Shown piece after piece: positions 32,797 to 44,529 of a stretch of DNA of 64,000 nt (position 1 is the first letter of the stretch; every line of letters starts with the position of its first letter). Location: contig MNCI01003975.1 in NCBI GenBank assembly GCA_015680685.1, positions 953,748 through 1,017,747 of the forward strand, given 5' to 3'. The notes beneath the pieces were generated by a model. It did no database searches, was not told where the DNA came from, and saw only the letters and a list, made by a program, of their open reading frames with translations. The DNA is from Gnetum montanum. Taxonomy: Eukaryota > Streptophyta > Gnetopsida > Gnetales > Gnetaceae. A program made the translations under genes and the position numbers.

Positions 32797-35062
32797 GGAT
32801 CAACTACCATATTTGATCCATCTTCTTTGACTAGTTTCTCATTGAATCTTCTTCTAGAAGCATGTTGTCGAGGTGAACCATAGGATAGTCAATATAGAAA
32901 TCCATTGTGGAAATCATAATCCTGTTGATGTCAACCTCACCCATGCTAGGAATGGGGTCATGTTTAAACAAGTTTGAACACCGTGAAAATTAAAAGTCCT
33001 ATAAGTCTATTATCTTACCAATGGGCATTTATTCTTCAATAGTCGCCAACATAAAGATGAGAGTATGGAAAATTTTCATAGAAGAAGAAAAGCCCTATTT
33101 ACCTTATAGGTAAGGGTGCTCCTACCAAATATTGGTCTCTTATGTAGCTCATGTGTAAATAAATATTTGAGAAAATCAATCATAGATATGAAGTAATTTA
33201 AAATAGACATGGAAACAAGGATTAGGTTAAATTAGTTTAGCTATATAATATATATATATATTATGTGGCATAAGATATTTTTGTTTTGTAACTAATAAAA
33301 TCCAAAAATTGATTCATTGAGAATTAAACTCTTACCAAGATATTTGAAAAGCAGCTATTAAGTTTTAAATGTTGCATTCGTTTTTATGACCAAAATATGG
33401 TTCTTTTTCTTGGTATTCCCATGGTAGCCATTGTAAATTTTAAAAACAAATCTGTAAGTCTAGTAAATAAGTTTTTCCTTCTAAGTATACAAATAATAAT
33501 AATAAAATATGACTAATTAGACCAACAATTTGTTCGTTTGGGATAGAAATTTTTACCTTGTAAACCTACCTAATGTTGTATCCCCATTATGAATGATCTT
33601 AGTACCAGGTGGTTCACGTGCAATGACAATTGCAATGTTTTAAAAGTTCTCCTAGCAGTGGTGGATGTTACAGGGTAGCTAACGATGGAAGATGAACCAA
33701 CGAGGTTGGTGGGTGTTATTGGTAGTGCATTACTAACCAACATGTGGCTCTTCATTGTAGGTGGACGTAACCCCCATAGACAAGAAGTGGTGAACGTGGG
33801 AGATAGGCATGGAGATGTGGGTGGCTATAAAATGGGGGTTCATAGTGGTTTGTGGGATCTCTCTAGGGGTAGTGAGAAGCTGAGGTGTGGACAGGATATG
33901 TTAGTTGAAGAGGGACATGCTAGAAAATCAACAGGCAATGGTTTTTTTTTTTTTGGTAGATGGGTGATGGGAAATCATCATGATGAACTGATGACCAATA
34001 GGAGATCAAATCCTAGAGGGGAAACTAGTAAACTAGTAGGTAGGAGGCGATGATCTCTTTCTTTTCTTTTTTCAACCTTCTCTCTTTCCCATCAATAGTA
34101 GTGGATGTGGCTTAGAGTAGATGGTGTAGATGACTGCAGGTGGCTTTTCGACATGCAGGCAACAATGGAGATTCCATGGCAGGCTCATTTATAAAGTGTC
34201 ACATGTCAGAGACTTAGTAGAGATAGATGGCCAATGGTAATGATGGTTCCATGGAGCTATGGGCAGTGATCGTAATGTAGGGTAGTTAGTGATGACAACA
34301 CGTTGCTGACAATAGTAGAGGATGTGTGACTACAAAAAGTGGTAGTGTGGAGGTCTACCCTCTCCTCTCTCTCCATGATAGTGGTAACAATGGGATTTGA
34401 AAGCCTCCCCTCTTAGTGACAATGGCAGGAAACCTTCTCTCTCTTCCCTATCCATGTGGCAAGACCTGACAGCCTCCTCTTCCTCTTGTGGAAACTACAA
34501 AGGTGGTAGGCATAGGATCTATGGGGAGTGTAAGGTTCTGTTCTCTCTCTCTAGTGGCTTCCCTATTTTTTTTCTATCCCAAATGGCAAAGGTTGTAGGG
34601 GCCAACTAGGGAAACTAGCAGGTGATAGATGCTTTCTTCTTCTTTTATGTTGTAATGGGAAATCTTCTATCTCTCCCCGAATGGCGTGCACATGGAAGAT
34701 GATGCTAACAGACTCTTTCCTTCCTCTTGATTCACATAATAAGTAGGTGACCTCCCTGGGTGGCACGTGATAGGTAGGCAAGCTTCTGAGGTAGCGATGG
34801 CAATCATGATAGTGACGACAATGCACATGTAGCAAGTGGTTGGTGGGTGCATCTCACTCTTTCTCTCTCTTCCTCTTTAACAACGGTCGAAGTCGTCTTG
34901 CCTAGTAGTGGACACCACCGACAGTAGCAACAGGGGAGCAAGGAAAATTTTTTTAGTCAACTATTGTATTTTTATTAAGTCTTGGAATTCAAAATTGTTG
35001 CTTAATTCAAATTTCCCAATTTTTAGTATAATTTTCCTTTTTGTAACATCACATGACCCTCT

Positions 35063-35140
35063 CTAGTTGAGACTATTCTTGGGTTTCTATACCCATATGG
35101 GAGGCACCCTTGGTAATAGTCTCCTCAAACGAGTTTTTTT
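35063..35140 (+). repeat. Dispersed repeat, copy 1
   Basis: CTAGTTGAGACTATTCTTGG, then TTTCTATACCCATATGG and AATAGTCTCC; the second copy is at 50369-50447 in the same orientation. It is probably part of a Tat-type LTR or leader. Confidence 0.6.
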
Positions 35141-35465
35141 CCCTAGGTGTTGGTGCATCTAAAATTTATGCATTAACACCTTTTTGGAACTAGAAGGAGG
35201 GCAATTTTTCCAACCTTTTGTTTTTCCATCTTAGTTTTTCTTGTATTGGTCTCATTTCCCAATCCTATTTCAGAACTTGTTGAATTTTTTTCACTTAAAA
35301 CCTCTATCTCCAAACCCTTTTATTTTCTACCTTTTTTTTTTTGAAAAATTGGTGTTTCCCATTTTTTGAAAATCATCATTACTAAAATCCTATTTTCAAA
35401 TTTCTAAACCCCCATTTTCCTAGTCCCATTTTTTTTGTTTTGATGGTCCTTACCTAAGTCTCAAC

Positions 35466-35470
35466 TTTGG
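35466..35470. repeat. Target site duplication TTTGG (partner 42706-42710)
   Basis: Identical pentamers abut both outer LTR edges, TGATGAG at 35471 and CTCATCA at 42705. Confidence 0.9.
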
Positions 35471-36430
35471 TGATGAGTGGCGAGGTACCCCTACATTCAA
35501 CCATACGAAATGAGCGTAGCACGCGCGATCCAGTCGAACTCCGCAGACTAAATGCCTAAACACCACAAGGAACACTTGGGGTTAATTAATCGTTGTCTTC
35601 CCAGACTTACTTGTTGTTGTCACGGTGTATGGTTAAGTAAGTCTGAGGTATATGATTTTTTTGGTATTTTCTGGTTTATCTCCTATGCTAAACGGTGAAG
35701 GGTTGAGAGACTAAAACTAATTCTAACTACAGTACTAAGTCCTAGCATTAGCATCCATTCCCACTTGCCGTACACACCCTAAACTGTGCAACTATGGCTA
35801 CCAAACACTAATCGTTATTGGGATTACCACACGTAACGCATGTGCTTGAAGCGGTCATACTGAGGCACCTATCTAGCCTAAGTGTGACAAGCAACCAATT
35901 CCTTGACTAGCAGTACACATCCGTAGATGCTCATAATCAAGTCATACTTGTCCCATGTTCTAGGAGGAAAGGGTGAGAGAATCTAATCACGATGAGCAGC
36001 TGATTCCTTGGCTAGCCGTACATGTTCGTCAATGCTCATAACCAAGTCGTACTCATGCCGCGTTACTAGAAAAGCAATAAATAACATTAAATAAACCTAT
36101 CCATGCACTGTAAGGTTTATCCACAAAGCTCGTCTTTATTGTCGTACACAACTTGCATTCAAGTACAAAGCTGCTTGAATAAAGAACCGTTCACTTGGGG
36201 GACTCCTACTACAGGCACATGGAAATATTCTATCTCTGGGGTGATCAATTCGCCAGAGCTTCGCTACTTTACGCCTATGATTCGAAATGAGGGGAGTGTC
36301 GCCTCTTATTTATAGATTTGGTGGCAGACCGCGATATCGTGTCAGCCGCGATATCGCGGGGGATGCGATATCGTGTCGACCGCGATATCGCGTACACGAT
36401 ATCGCGGCTTGTGCATATCGCATCTCATCA
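35471..36430 (-). mobile_element. 3' LTR of complete gypsy element
   Basis: 960 bp. Six hexamers at 36333, 36350, 36367, 36384, 36398 and 36414 (the last CATATC), with TATA at 36314-36309 on the minus strand after 18 bp. Nearly identical to 41779-42705 by eye, apart from CpG transitions and a 33-bp length difference in the array. Confidence 0.93.
36315..36430 (-). promoter_or_regulatory. U3 promoter with six-unit GATATC array
   Basis: Steps 17, 17, 17, 14, 16. The five nearest units are perfect GATATC, mostly within CGATATCG. The last lies 16 bases from the LTR edge. Confidence 0.6.
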
Positions 36431-37742
36431 TACCCCCATGATTGAATGAAAAATCGTCCTCGAGTTCCTTACAATGATATCGGGTAGGTATGGGATTATT
36501 GAGGGGAATGGAACTAATGGAATGACATGTGAATGGTTCATTATTCGAGACTTAACAAGACTGGTGTTCATGACAACAAGGATGAACACCTTCTTACAAT
36601 GACATCATGCCACATTTGGTAGCTGAGAGAAAAGAGGAGAAAGAAGAGAAGAGAAGAAGAGAAAAGAGTCTTGCTGCTGCCAACGCCTAGATTGTGCCTT
36701 CCGTTGTCCATCCGTAAGCGCATCATCAATTCTGCTCCTTGCATAGCTGCTTCAGTGCTGCTCCATTCCAAGTGTTTGCTCCAGATCCATTCCGTTGTTG
36801 TATGATTGCCATCTGCACACACAACAAAATCATACATTAGCAAGGGTAACTGAATCATCATGTAAAGAATACCTTGCTTCGGTGTAAGTCCATTGGCTAG
36901 GTTGTGGTATGGCTAATATGGATCTGGGAAGATGTAGATGATGACTACCGAAGGTGTAGGGGTCAGGAAGAGAAACGAAAAAATTCGGGGCATAGGAGAA
37001 AAATCGAAAAATCAGGCCCCATACCCCCATGACTAATCGCGAACCTCCGGTAGCGTTAGAATGGAGAAAGAAAAGGAGTAAGAAAGATAGGTAAAAAGGG
37101 ATAACTATGGCATCAGTGAAGTGGATGTCAAGATGGAAATGAACAAAAATAAAAATTAATTGCAAAATGTTAAGGAAAAGAAGTTAACTAATGTTCCAAA
37201 TAGGAATGTCAGTGGGTCCTCCCCAAAGCAGGCTCATGCCTTTAATGCCCTAACAAACCCACATTCAAAGAGTCCGTAGGCTCTGGGAATGTCCTTTGGA
37301 ACAAGAGTTAAAGTCTTAACCGGAAGAATTTACCAAAAAGAAAACAATGCATCAACCAAAATATATACACTAATGATACAACCGGCAATGAGGTGAACAA
37401 TGGAGAGAATGATGGAGAGAAGAGAAGTGGAATGGAATCCCAAGAACAAGGTGGTGTACAGCCCCTTGTGTGTTTTATGGTTAATGTGACTTGGCAAGTC
37501 TCATTCCAACTTCGAGCTCAAACCAAACCACTTCCAGTGACTTTGCATCAATGCATTCGGTTAAACCATCCACTTGGATGACGAGGATGCATCTTCAAAG
37601 AGCCACCACCATTCCGATGAAACAAAGGAGAGGACGAGAAGCCAGAAGGGCCTTAGTTAGAGGGAACACTTTTGGTTCCATAACCAGTGCTTGTAGCCCA
37701 AAGTTATTCCGTCTAAGGGGTGTGCTTTGAATCCTCACTTTG
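36431..37742 (-). other. Polypurine tract and 3' spacer
   Basis: Starts with TACCCCCATGATTGAATG (sense CATTCAATCATGGGGGTA), the polypurine tract. It contains the block GTGGGTCCTCCCCAAAGCAGG near 37215 and AAAGAGTCCGTAGGCTC near 37262. A second ATACCCCCATGACT occurs at 37022. The frame 36830-37165 has a hydrophobic N-terminal run (FYLSFLLLFFLH) but is not conserved as protein in the sisters, so I do not call it a gene. Confidence 0.6.
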
Positions 37743-38259
37743 NNNNNNNNNNNNNNNNNNNNNNNNNNNNNNNNNNNNNNNNNNNNNNNNNNNNNNNNNN
37801 NNNNNNNNNNNNNNNNNNNNNNNNNNNNNNNNNNNNNNNNNNNNNNNNNNNNNNNNNNNNNNNNNNNNNNNNNNNNNNNNNNNNNNNNNNNNNNNNNNNN
37901 NNNNNNNNNNNNNNNNNNNNNNNNNNNNNNNNNNNNNNNNNNNNNNNNNNNNNNNNNNNNNNNNNNNNNNNNNNNNNNNNNNNNNNNNNNNNNNNNNNNN
38001 NNNNNNNNNNNNNNNNNNNNNNNNNNNNNNNNNNNNNNNNNNNNNNNNNNNNNNNNNNNNNNNNNNNNNNNNNNNNNNNNNNNNNNNNNNNNNNNNNNNN
38101 NNNNNNNNNNNNNNNNNNNNNNNNNNNNNNNNNNNNNNNNNNNNNNNNNNNNNNNNNNNNNNNNNNNNNNNNNNNNNNNNNNNNNNNNNNNNNNNNNNNN
38201 NNNNNNNNNNNNNNNNNNNNNNNNNNNNNNNNNNNNNNNNNNNNNNNNNNNNNNNNNNN
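37743..38259. other. Assembly gap, 517 N
   Basis: A run of N inside the element, between the end of the gag-protease frame and the 3' spacer. This is exactly where polymerase genes would lie, so its true length matters. Confidence 0.99.
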
Positions 38260-38292
38260 AAAAACTGAAAAAGAACTTAGGGCCCCATAGGA

Positions 38293-41200
38293 TTAGCATA
38301 GGTGGCCATCTCCCCCATGACTGAGTTGTAAAGGAGAGATCCGAAATAGTGAGCGTCTATTTGAATTTCTAAGAAGTGCCCAACTTCTCCCAATTGATGA
38401 TCTTAAGTTGAGGGGTCGAAGTTGGCGACACTCACATTCCAATGTGTCTATGCCACGGTTGTTGGCATGAGTTTCCTCAGTCCATTCCATGCATATTTTT
38501 CTGCTCCTATGAGTAGCTATCAACCACGGGGTGTCTACTACTTCTTGTGCGGTTGCTACATACAGGCATCTTTGTCGCAAAGTTTATTGGGCACACCTAT
38601 TACATAGAGACATTTCCTCCATGTCATCACCCGATGAATCACTGTATGTGATGCATGGAACTATCCTCTTCTCGATCTTTCCACATATGTTTATCTTAGA
38701 GATTTCCAAGGAAAGATCACGGATCCTAAGGCATGCGTCTACTGCACTTAGCCATGCCCTTCCCATTATAATTGGGAAGTTCCCTTCGTTGTGGTTAACT
38801 TCCATCACCAGAAAGTCAGCTGGGTAGGACCAACCACACATAGTGGTAATAACATCCTCCACCAATCCTAAGGGAATGGTGATGGACTGGTCTGCCAACT
38901 CTAGTTGTATGTTACTCTTCTTAAGTTGTGGCAGGTTCCAGGAGTGATACATCTTTTGCGAAATTAAGTTGACTCTAGAACCTGAGTCAAGAAGAGCTCG
39001 ATGTGGTGCATTTCCAGCAATCTGCAAATAAATAAAGGGACTCCCAGGGTCAGTTAGTTTCCTGGGAAGATGGCCTACCTTGATCCAGTCAGTTACAATA
39101 TGTGTCAACATAACCGTTTGCGTTACGCTCTGTTGGACTGAAGGGTTCTCTAAAGCGTTAGTGGTTAGAGGCCTATACATGTACCCATTCGCTTGTTGTT
39201 GCGAGAGTTTGTCTGGGCTCCTAGTTCTGAAAAAGGATCTCTTCTTTGTACAGTTGTTGTCAGAACTAGCACTCGGTTGGATATTTACATGCTGAATATT
39301 TACAGCTCTCATGGCGTGACGTTACTGTGGTTGGGTAGGTAATTCCCCTTGCATTGTTGGAATAGGTTGTATGGGAACTATAGGTGGAAGAGGTGCAGGC
39401 GGAGTTAGAGGATGGACTGAGTGTGGGATATCTCCCAGAGGAGAAGGAGTCCTCCTGAAGTACTCCTGAACTTGGTAGTGACGTTGGGGAGTAGTGTGAC
39501 CCATAGAGTCACCTGGAGAAACTAGCTGCTACACATAATAACCGTAAGGATCGGGCTACCGGTAAGGGTACTGATGTGCTGGTGGTGGCATCCCCCATGA
39601 CTGTGGGTATTGCCACTGCTGATGTTATCCAATGGGCTATGGAGGTGTTCCACTTGGGTAATATGTCAAGGATTGGTGGAACTGCCTTGGGTTACCTTGT
39701 GGATAAGGTAACCTTCGGGGTTTTTGCCGTTGATTAAGTCTTGGATTTAATGCATACACCCCAGACTCCTGCAGATGTGAGATAATTGAGCAACATCCCT
39801 TAGGATGGTCATAGTAGCAGACCTCACATCCACTATCATCATCTGAATAAGAATTTATAGCCTCATCAGAGATAGGAATTTTTCCCCCACCCTTGTTATG
39901 TGCAGGGCTTAAGTTTCTCCGCTTGGTTTTGCCTTTGTCACTACCCTGTTCAACCTTAGACTCTTCTACGATTTTTAAGACTGTTTCTATTCTTGAGTCT
40001 AAGAAATCCCACATTTGGTCTACCTTAGCCGATACCTCGGTTGTTAACTTTTGGATCGGTAAGATTTTCTGATTCGCTAACTCTTCAATTGGTGACTCAT
40101 CCTCCTTATCATATAATTTCACTCCCTTCTTGCGAAGGGAGGGATCGCGGTTGTATTCTTTCACACTTTCCCTCTTACGTAGCTCATCCTCTTCTTGTAC
40201 TACTTGTTCCAACAAACTTTCAACTTCATGGGCTCTTAGCTGGGAAATTCTCCCTTGGGCGTAAGTCCCAAGAGTTCTTCTCGTTTCATTCCTTAGCCCA
40301 TCCACGATGTGGCGAAGTTGATCCCGCTTAGCGTACCCATGGCCCAGGCAACGATGTAGCAGTGTATAGTAATGGGCCATGGCAGCATCCAAGGGTTCAT
40401 AAGCACCTTGTTTCCAGCCTTGGATCTCGTTACGTAAATTGGACACTTTGGAGTACGTTTGATATTTGTTGTTGAACAGTTCAAGCATCGTACTCGACCT
40501 CCTGATGGTTTCTGGTTCTAAGGACCAGTACCAGCTCTCTGCTTCTTTGGTGAGTGTCCTTGGGAACAACTTGAGCTTCTGCCACTCATTATAAATATTT
40601 TGCAAGGCACAGGCATCGTGGAATGCCTGTAAATGATGTTGAGGATTAGTGTTGTATCCCCCTTCAAAACGTGGGATATTATTTATGTCCAAACGCTTGA
40701 TCCTGTTGTCCTTTAAGTTCCTTTTGGGGATTCTAACTGCCTCTGTGATATCTAGCATGCTTCGGGTTACGAGTAGGGGTTCTTCATGATCATCCCTGTC
40801 ATGACGTCTGTGATGTCTTCGTGGTGGTTCCCTACTCTCCCTACATCCTTACCCTTGTCCTAACTCCTCTCGACCTTCTTGTCGAGGTCTTTCATCTTCT
40901 TTACTTTTACCCTCTCTGTTATGCTCACGATGGTTGCGCCCAGATGTGGAAGGAGAGTGTGAATGGTGAGATGAAGGAGAAGAGGAAGGGGATCCATCAC
41001 CATGGCGATGTTTCTAACCTTCTCTTCGGCTGCTTCGGCCCCGATCGTTGTGATGATCTAAGTGTCCATCCTTAGTGTGAGTGGTTGTTCCTGCCGTGAA
41101 CAGTTGGTGCTCATGGGGATCAGAGCTTGTAGCATGTACAGTTGATCGAAGGCTCTAATGCCTAACCTCTTCACCATTGTGAGGAGGAGGAACATCATTT

Positions 41201-41637
41201 TCTAAGAAACCCATTGTGAGGGGTTCCTCGTCTCCTATTTCACTAAGGACATGGGGGACCTTGCCCTTCAACAATGAATGTTGGCTCTCCTGCCTTAAGT
41301 CCCGAATACGTTGGGCATTTGTGAGATGATAATCCCTTGTGTCAAAGTCATCCATAATGTATTCCGCAAATAGTTCTTGCATGCCAATCTGTGCCAAGGC
41401 ATGGAAAAGCATGTTAGGGACTGATCGATTTGGAGGTAACACAATGTTACCTTGCAAGTCTCTCCACCGCAGTTGTTCGTCTTGATGGAGAATAAAAGTA
41501 AAATTAGGCACATACTCATCGGGATGAGTATATGTCACCTTAGATTGTTTAGGACTTGGTTGGTCTAGGTCATGTGTATGATGCTAACTGTCTTCTGTGT
41601 TATCCTTAGGTGAGTTAACCTTATGAGAAGAAGCCAT
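38293..41637 (-). pseudogene. Gag-protease polyprotein in one frame
   Basis: ATG at 41637 (ASSHKVNSPKDN). One frame runs 1115 codons to TAA 38295-38293, broken only by about ten stops that fit CAA, CAG or TGG changed by single transitions. Order: N-terminal region (HPDEYVPNFTFILHQDEQLR, MQELFAEYIMDDFDTRDYHL), Arg/His/Ser-rich linker, then gag core (KRLDINNIPRFEGGYNTNPQ, LEPETIRRSSTMLELFNNKY). After that comes the zinc knuckle CEVCYYDHPKGCC (C-x2-C-x3-H-x4-C), a Pro/Gln/Tyr-rich tail, then protease with LLDSG at 38994-38980. The frame ends after protease with QLSHGGDGHLC. Gag packages RNA; protease matures it. The DSG site is intact. Best preserved coding region of the window. Confidence 0.9.
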
Positions 41638-41759
41638 TTTATTGGTGTGCTATTCACCGTTATATAAGTTCTTATTTAAATAATTAACCCAAAGGTTCGT
41701 TAAGGCTGACAACGATGTGAAAGATTCCCTAATGTTCTAATTGGCGTAAAAACACTTAG

Positions 41760-41777
41760 TCCCCAGCAACGGTGCCA
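41760..41777 (-). other. Primer binding site, tRNA-Asp type
   Basis: Minus strand TGGCACCGTTGCTGGGGA, one base from the LTR. Two transitions from the tRNA-Asp consensus. Confidence 0.88.
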
Positions 41778-41778
41778 A

Positions 41779-42705
41779 TGATGAGTGGCGAGGTACCCCT
41801 ACACTCAACCATACAAAACGAGTGTAGCACGCGTGATTCGGTCAAACTCCACAAACTAAATGCCTAAACGCCGCAAGGAACACTTGGGGTTAATTAATCA
41901 TTGTCTTCCCAGACTTACTTGTTGTTGTCACAGTGTATGGTTAAGTAAGTCAGAGGTATATGATTTTTTTGGTATTTTCTAGTTTATCTCCTATGCTAAA
42001 CGGTGAAGGGTTGAGAGACTAAAACTAATTCTAACTACAGCACTAAGTCCTAGCATCAGCATCCATTCCCACTTGCCGTACACACCCTGAACTGTGCAAC
42101 TGTGGCTACCAAACGCTAATCGTTACTGGGATTACCACATGTAACGCACGTGCTTGAAGTGGTCGTACTGAGGCACCTATCTAGCCTAAGTGTGACAAGC
42201 AGCCGATTCCTTGACTAGCCGTACACATCCGTAGATGCTCATAATCAAGTCGTACTTGTCCCACGTTCTAGGAGGAAAGGGTGAGAGAATCTAATCGCGA
42301 TGAGTAGCCGATTCCTTGGCTAGCCGTACACGTTCGTCAATGCTCGTAACCAAGTCGTACTCATGCTGCGTTACTAGGAAAGCAATAAATAACATTAAAT
42401 AAGCCTATCCATGCACTGCAAGGTTTATCCACAAAGCTCGTCTTTATTGCTGTACAAAACTTACGTTCAGGTACAAAGCTGCTTGAATAAAGAACCGTTC
42501 ACTTGGGGGACTCCTACTGCGGGCACATGGAAAATATTCTATTTCTGGGGTGATCAATCCACCAGAGCTTCGCTACTTTATGCCTATGATTTGAAATGAG
42601 GGGAGTGCTGCCTCTTATTTATAGATTTGGCGGCGGACCGCGATATCACATCGGCCACGATATCGTGTACGCGATATCGCAACTTGTGCATATCGTGTCT
42701 CATCA
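41779..42705 (-). mobile_element. 5' LTR of complete gypsy element
   Basis: 927 bp. Four hexamers at 42642, 42659, 42673 and 42689, TATA 42623-42618 after 18 bp. It lacks two of the units present in the 3' LTR. Confidence 0.93.
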
Positions 42706-42710
42706 TTTGG

Positions 42711-43019
42711 TAAGGTGGTTTTGTTTAATTATTTAATTATTTAATTATTTAATTTTAAATTTATTTTTAAAATTTTTTTCATTTTACTATTTTCCTTTTA
42801 AATGTCATCATTTATTTTTTTTCTTTGAAAAAAATTTCTTTAAATAGCATATTTTAGTGTTTTTTTCTTTCAAAAAAATATATTATTGCAATATTTCTTT
42901 TCTTTTTATTTAATCTTATAGTTTTATTTTAACATTCATATTTTATAATTTTTAATTTTATGAGCAAACTTACCTCTTCCCCTAACTAACCAGCTACCTG
43001 TCACTTTGTATTAAGGAAA
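42711..43019. other. AT-rich stretch with short microsatellite
   Basis: An eight-base unit AATTATTT repeats between about 42727 and 42760. The rest is T-rich and may be leader of the gag that follows. Confidence 0.5.
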
Positions 43020-44450
43020 CAACAAGCTTCACACTTCCCAAGTTCCATCCCTAGGGGAACTAGAACTAGGATGGTAGCCAATTGATCCCTGGCTCCCTTG
43101 GTGAGCAATCCCTTCAACTTCACCAAGTATCATGACATCCCAAAATCACTCTAAAAAATAAATTTGTTCTACGATCCCACAATCCCTATTAGTGATGCTT
43201 GCCAACATATACAATGCTTCGAAACCTTGCTAGGCACCCACAACATTGTCCAAAATGACATAGCCTGTAGGGTCTTTGTGACAACTTTCAGGAGCAAAGT
43301 CACCTAATGGTTTTTGATGCTTCCTAATGCCTCCATTAACTCATGGTAGGAGTTTAAAAATAAGTTCCTAATTCAATTTGAAAAGTCCACTAGCTTAGCC
43401 ATAGCATCAAGCAATTTTACAAGCTTAAGGAAAATACCTAGAGAAAATGTTTGTGATTACAACTTACAATTCCTCCATCAACTTGCCTATGTGCCAAATG
43501 AGATGCATCTGCAACCTAGTGGCATCTTAAATTTTTACTTGTCTACCATTGATCCATTCTTTGCCTATGCCATCAAATCTAACCCCATCATAATAGAAAT
43601 ACAAAGAGTAATGGCTAAAGCCATAGAGTTAGAAAAAATTACCCTCATGAATAGTATTGAAATCCAATTTGGGATGATGAGCATTAGTAATCCTATGCAA
43701 TCTAACCCTCTACCCCTACCAACTTTTCCATGACCAACACTATGTTCCATACTCCTTCCCCCTTTCAACTAACTCAACCTTTAAACAATTACTTACAAGT
43801 TCTTGCATCTTGTTCATTTCTGCCATCTAACACTGGTTTGAATGATGACCAATTGAAGGCCTTAATTCAATCCATCATAAACCCAAATAGGATATTTAAT
43901 TCTATTGAACCCCTAACTCTAACTCAAACTCAAAACTAGATGATCCAAATATTAACTTCACTACAAAAAATTTCCAATGAAGTAGTTGAATTAAAGCGAA
44001 ATAACAACAAGGCTCATATACAATCTGAGAAGCCAAGTACATCAATCAATGATGAGTATTGTCACCTCCATAACATGAGGCAACATTCCAAGAGGACTTG
44101 TCCTCAATTTTTAGCACTATATGGTGACAATGCCTAGAGTCAACAAAATGGAAAACTCCCTATTATGGTCCTTAATGTGCCTCATGAAACAGAAAATGAA
44201 GAGGTTTCCTCATTAGAGCAAGTTATTGTAAACAATCCCAACCTACATAACTCTCACTACCATAGAATTGGCGACGTTGTGAAGACCACATAGCAACAAA
44301 CTAGAAATAATCCTTATACTCCTCCAAATAGAAGAGTTCCTAGTCAAAACAATACAAATAACTAAACTAAGTTATCCCAAACAAATGCTTCACAACAACC
44401 AAATTTTATATTCTCATTTTTAAGCCAATAGATGTCTTTTGGTTTAGTGA
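43020..44450 (+). pseudogene. Tat-like gypsy gag
   Basis: Translation gives YDPTIPISDACQHIQCFETL, NDIACRVFVTTFRSKVT*WF, MLPNASINSW*EFKNKFLIQ, then YNLQFLHQLAYVPNEM and LSTIDPFFAYAIKSNP. These are the core blocks of the plant retrotransposon gag domain. Near 44060 it has YCHLHNMRQHSKRTCPQF, matching the Y-C-x2-H...G-H-x4-C end typical of Tat/Ogre gag (the Gly before His is replaced by Gln). Stops are few and mainly at Gln or Trp codons. It is a different family from the tRNA-Asp gags beside it. The 3' end is cut near 44460 by the minus-strand element. Gag forms the particle. Confidence 0.75.
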
Positions 44451-44529
44451 CTACTGCATAGATTGGTTTTTACTCACACACTTTCTCCTAAACTTTATTG
44501 TGTGTTGTGTTAATATTTTGAATTTTTGG

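Larger units (their letters stand above)
32797..35470. other. No supported gene; low-complexity and probable LTR/leader sequence
   Basis: The stretch 33660-34930 is more GC-rich, with loosely recurring GGTGG, AATGGCAGG and CTTCTCTCTCT words. The frames there (33685-34053, 34563-34835) have no recognisable domain. The part 35063-35140 recurs at 50369-50447. Because the gypsy element 35471-42705 is an insertion, this stretch was once continuous with 42711-44450, whose gag is Tat-like; it may hold that element's 5' LTR and leader. Confidence 0.4.
35471..42705 (-). mobile_element. Complete gypsy element with gag-protease but no visible polymerase
   Basis: LTRs 35471-36430 and 41779-42705, primer site 41760-41777, polypurine tract at 36431. 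The five-base target duplication is perfect: TTTGG at 35466-35470 and 42706-42710. Sense order is gag-protease in one frame (41637-38293), a 517-base run of N (37743-38259), 3' spacer, LTR. It is the least decayed element here and is the youngest insertion by that measure. Unless the gap hides more than its nominal length, it lacks reverse transcriptase, RNase H and integrase. Confidence 0.93.

Noticed and set aside
33685-34053. 122-codon frame as a host gene
   Set aside because: No domain, poor composition, no splice or promoter context, and it lies in low-complexity GGTGG-rich DNA.
36830-37165. Frame with a hydrophobic N-terminus as an env-like protein
   Set aside because: The spacer is conserved as DNA in sisters but the reading frame is not; it overlaps the purine block.
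37595-38324. Open frames of 182-234 codons across the N run
   Set aside because: They are open only because N translates to X; no real codons support them.
40041-40331. Plus-strand frame opposite gag
   Set aside because: Shadow of the intact minus-strand gag frame.
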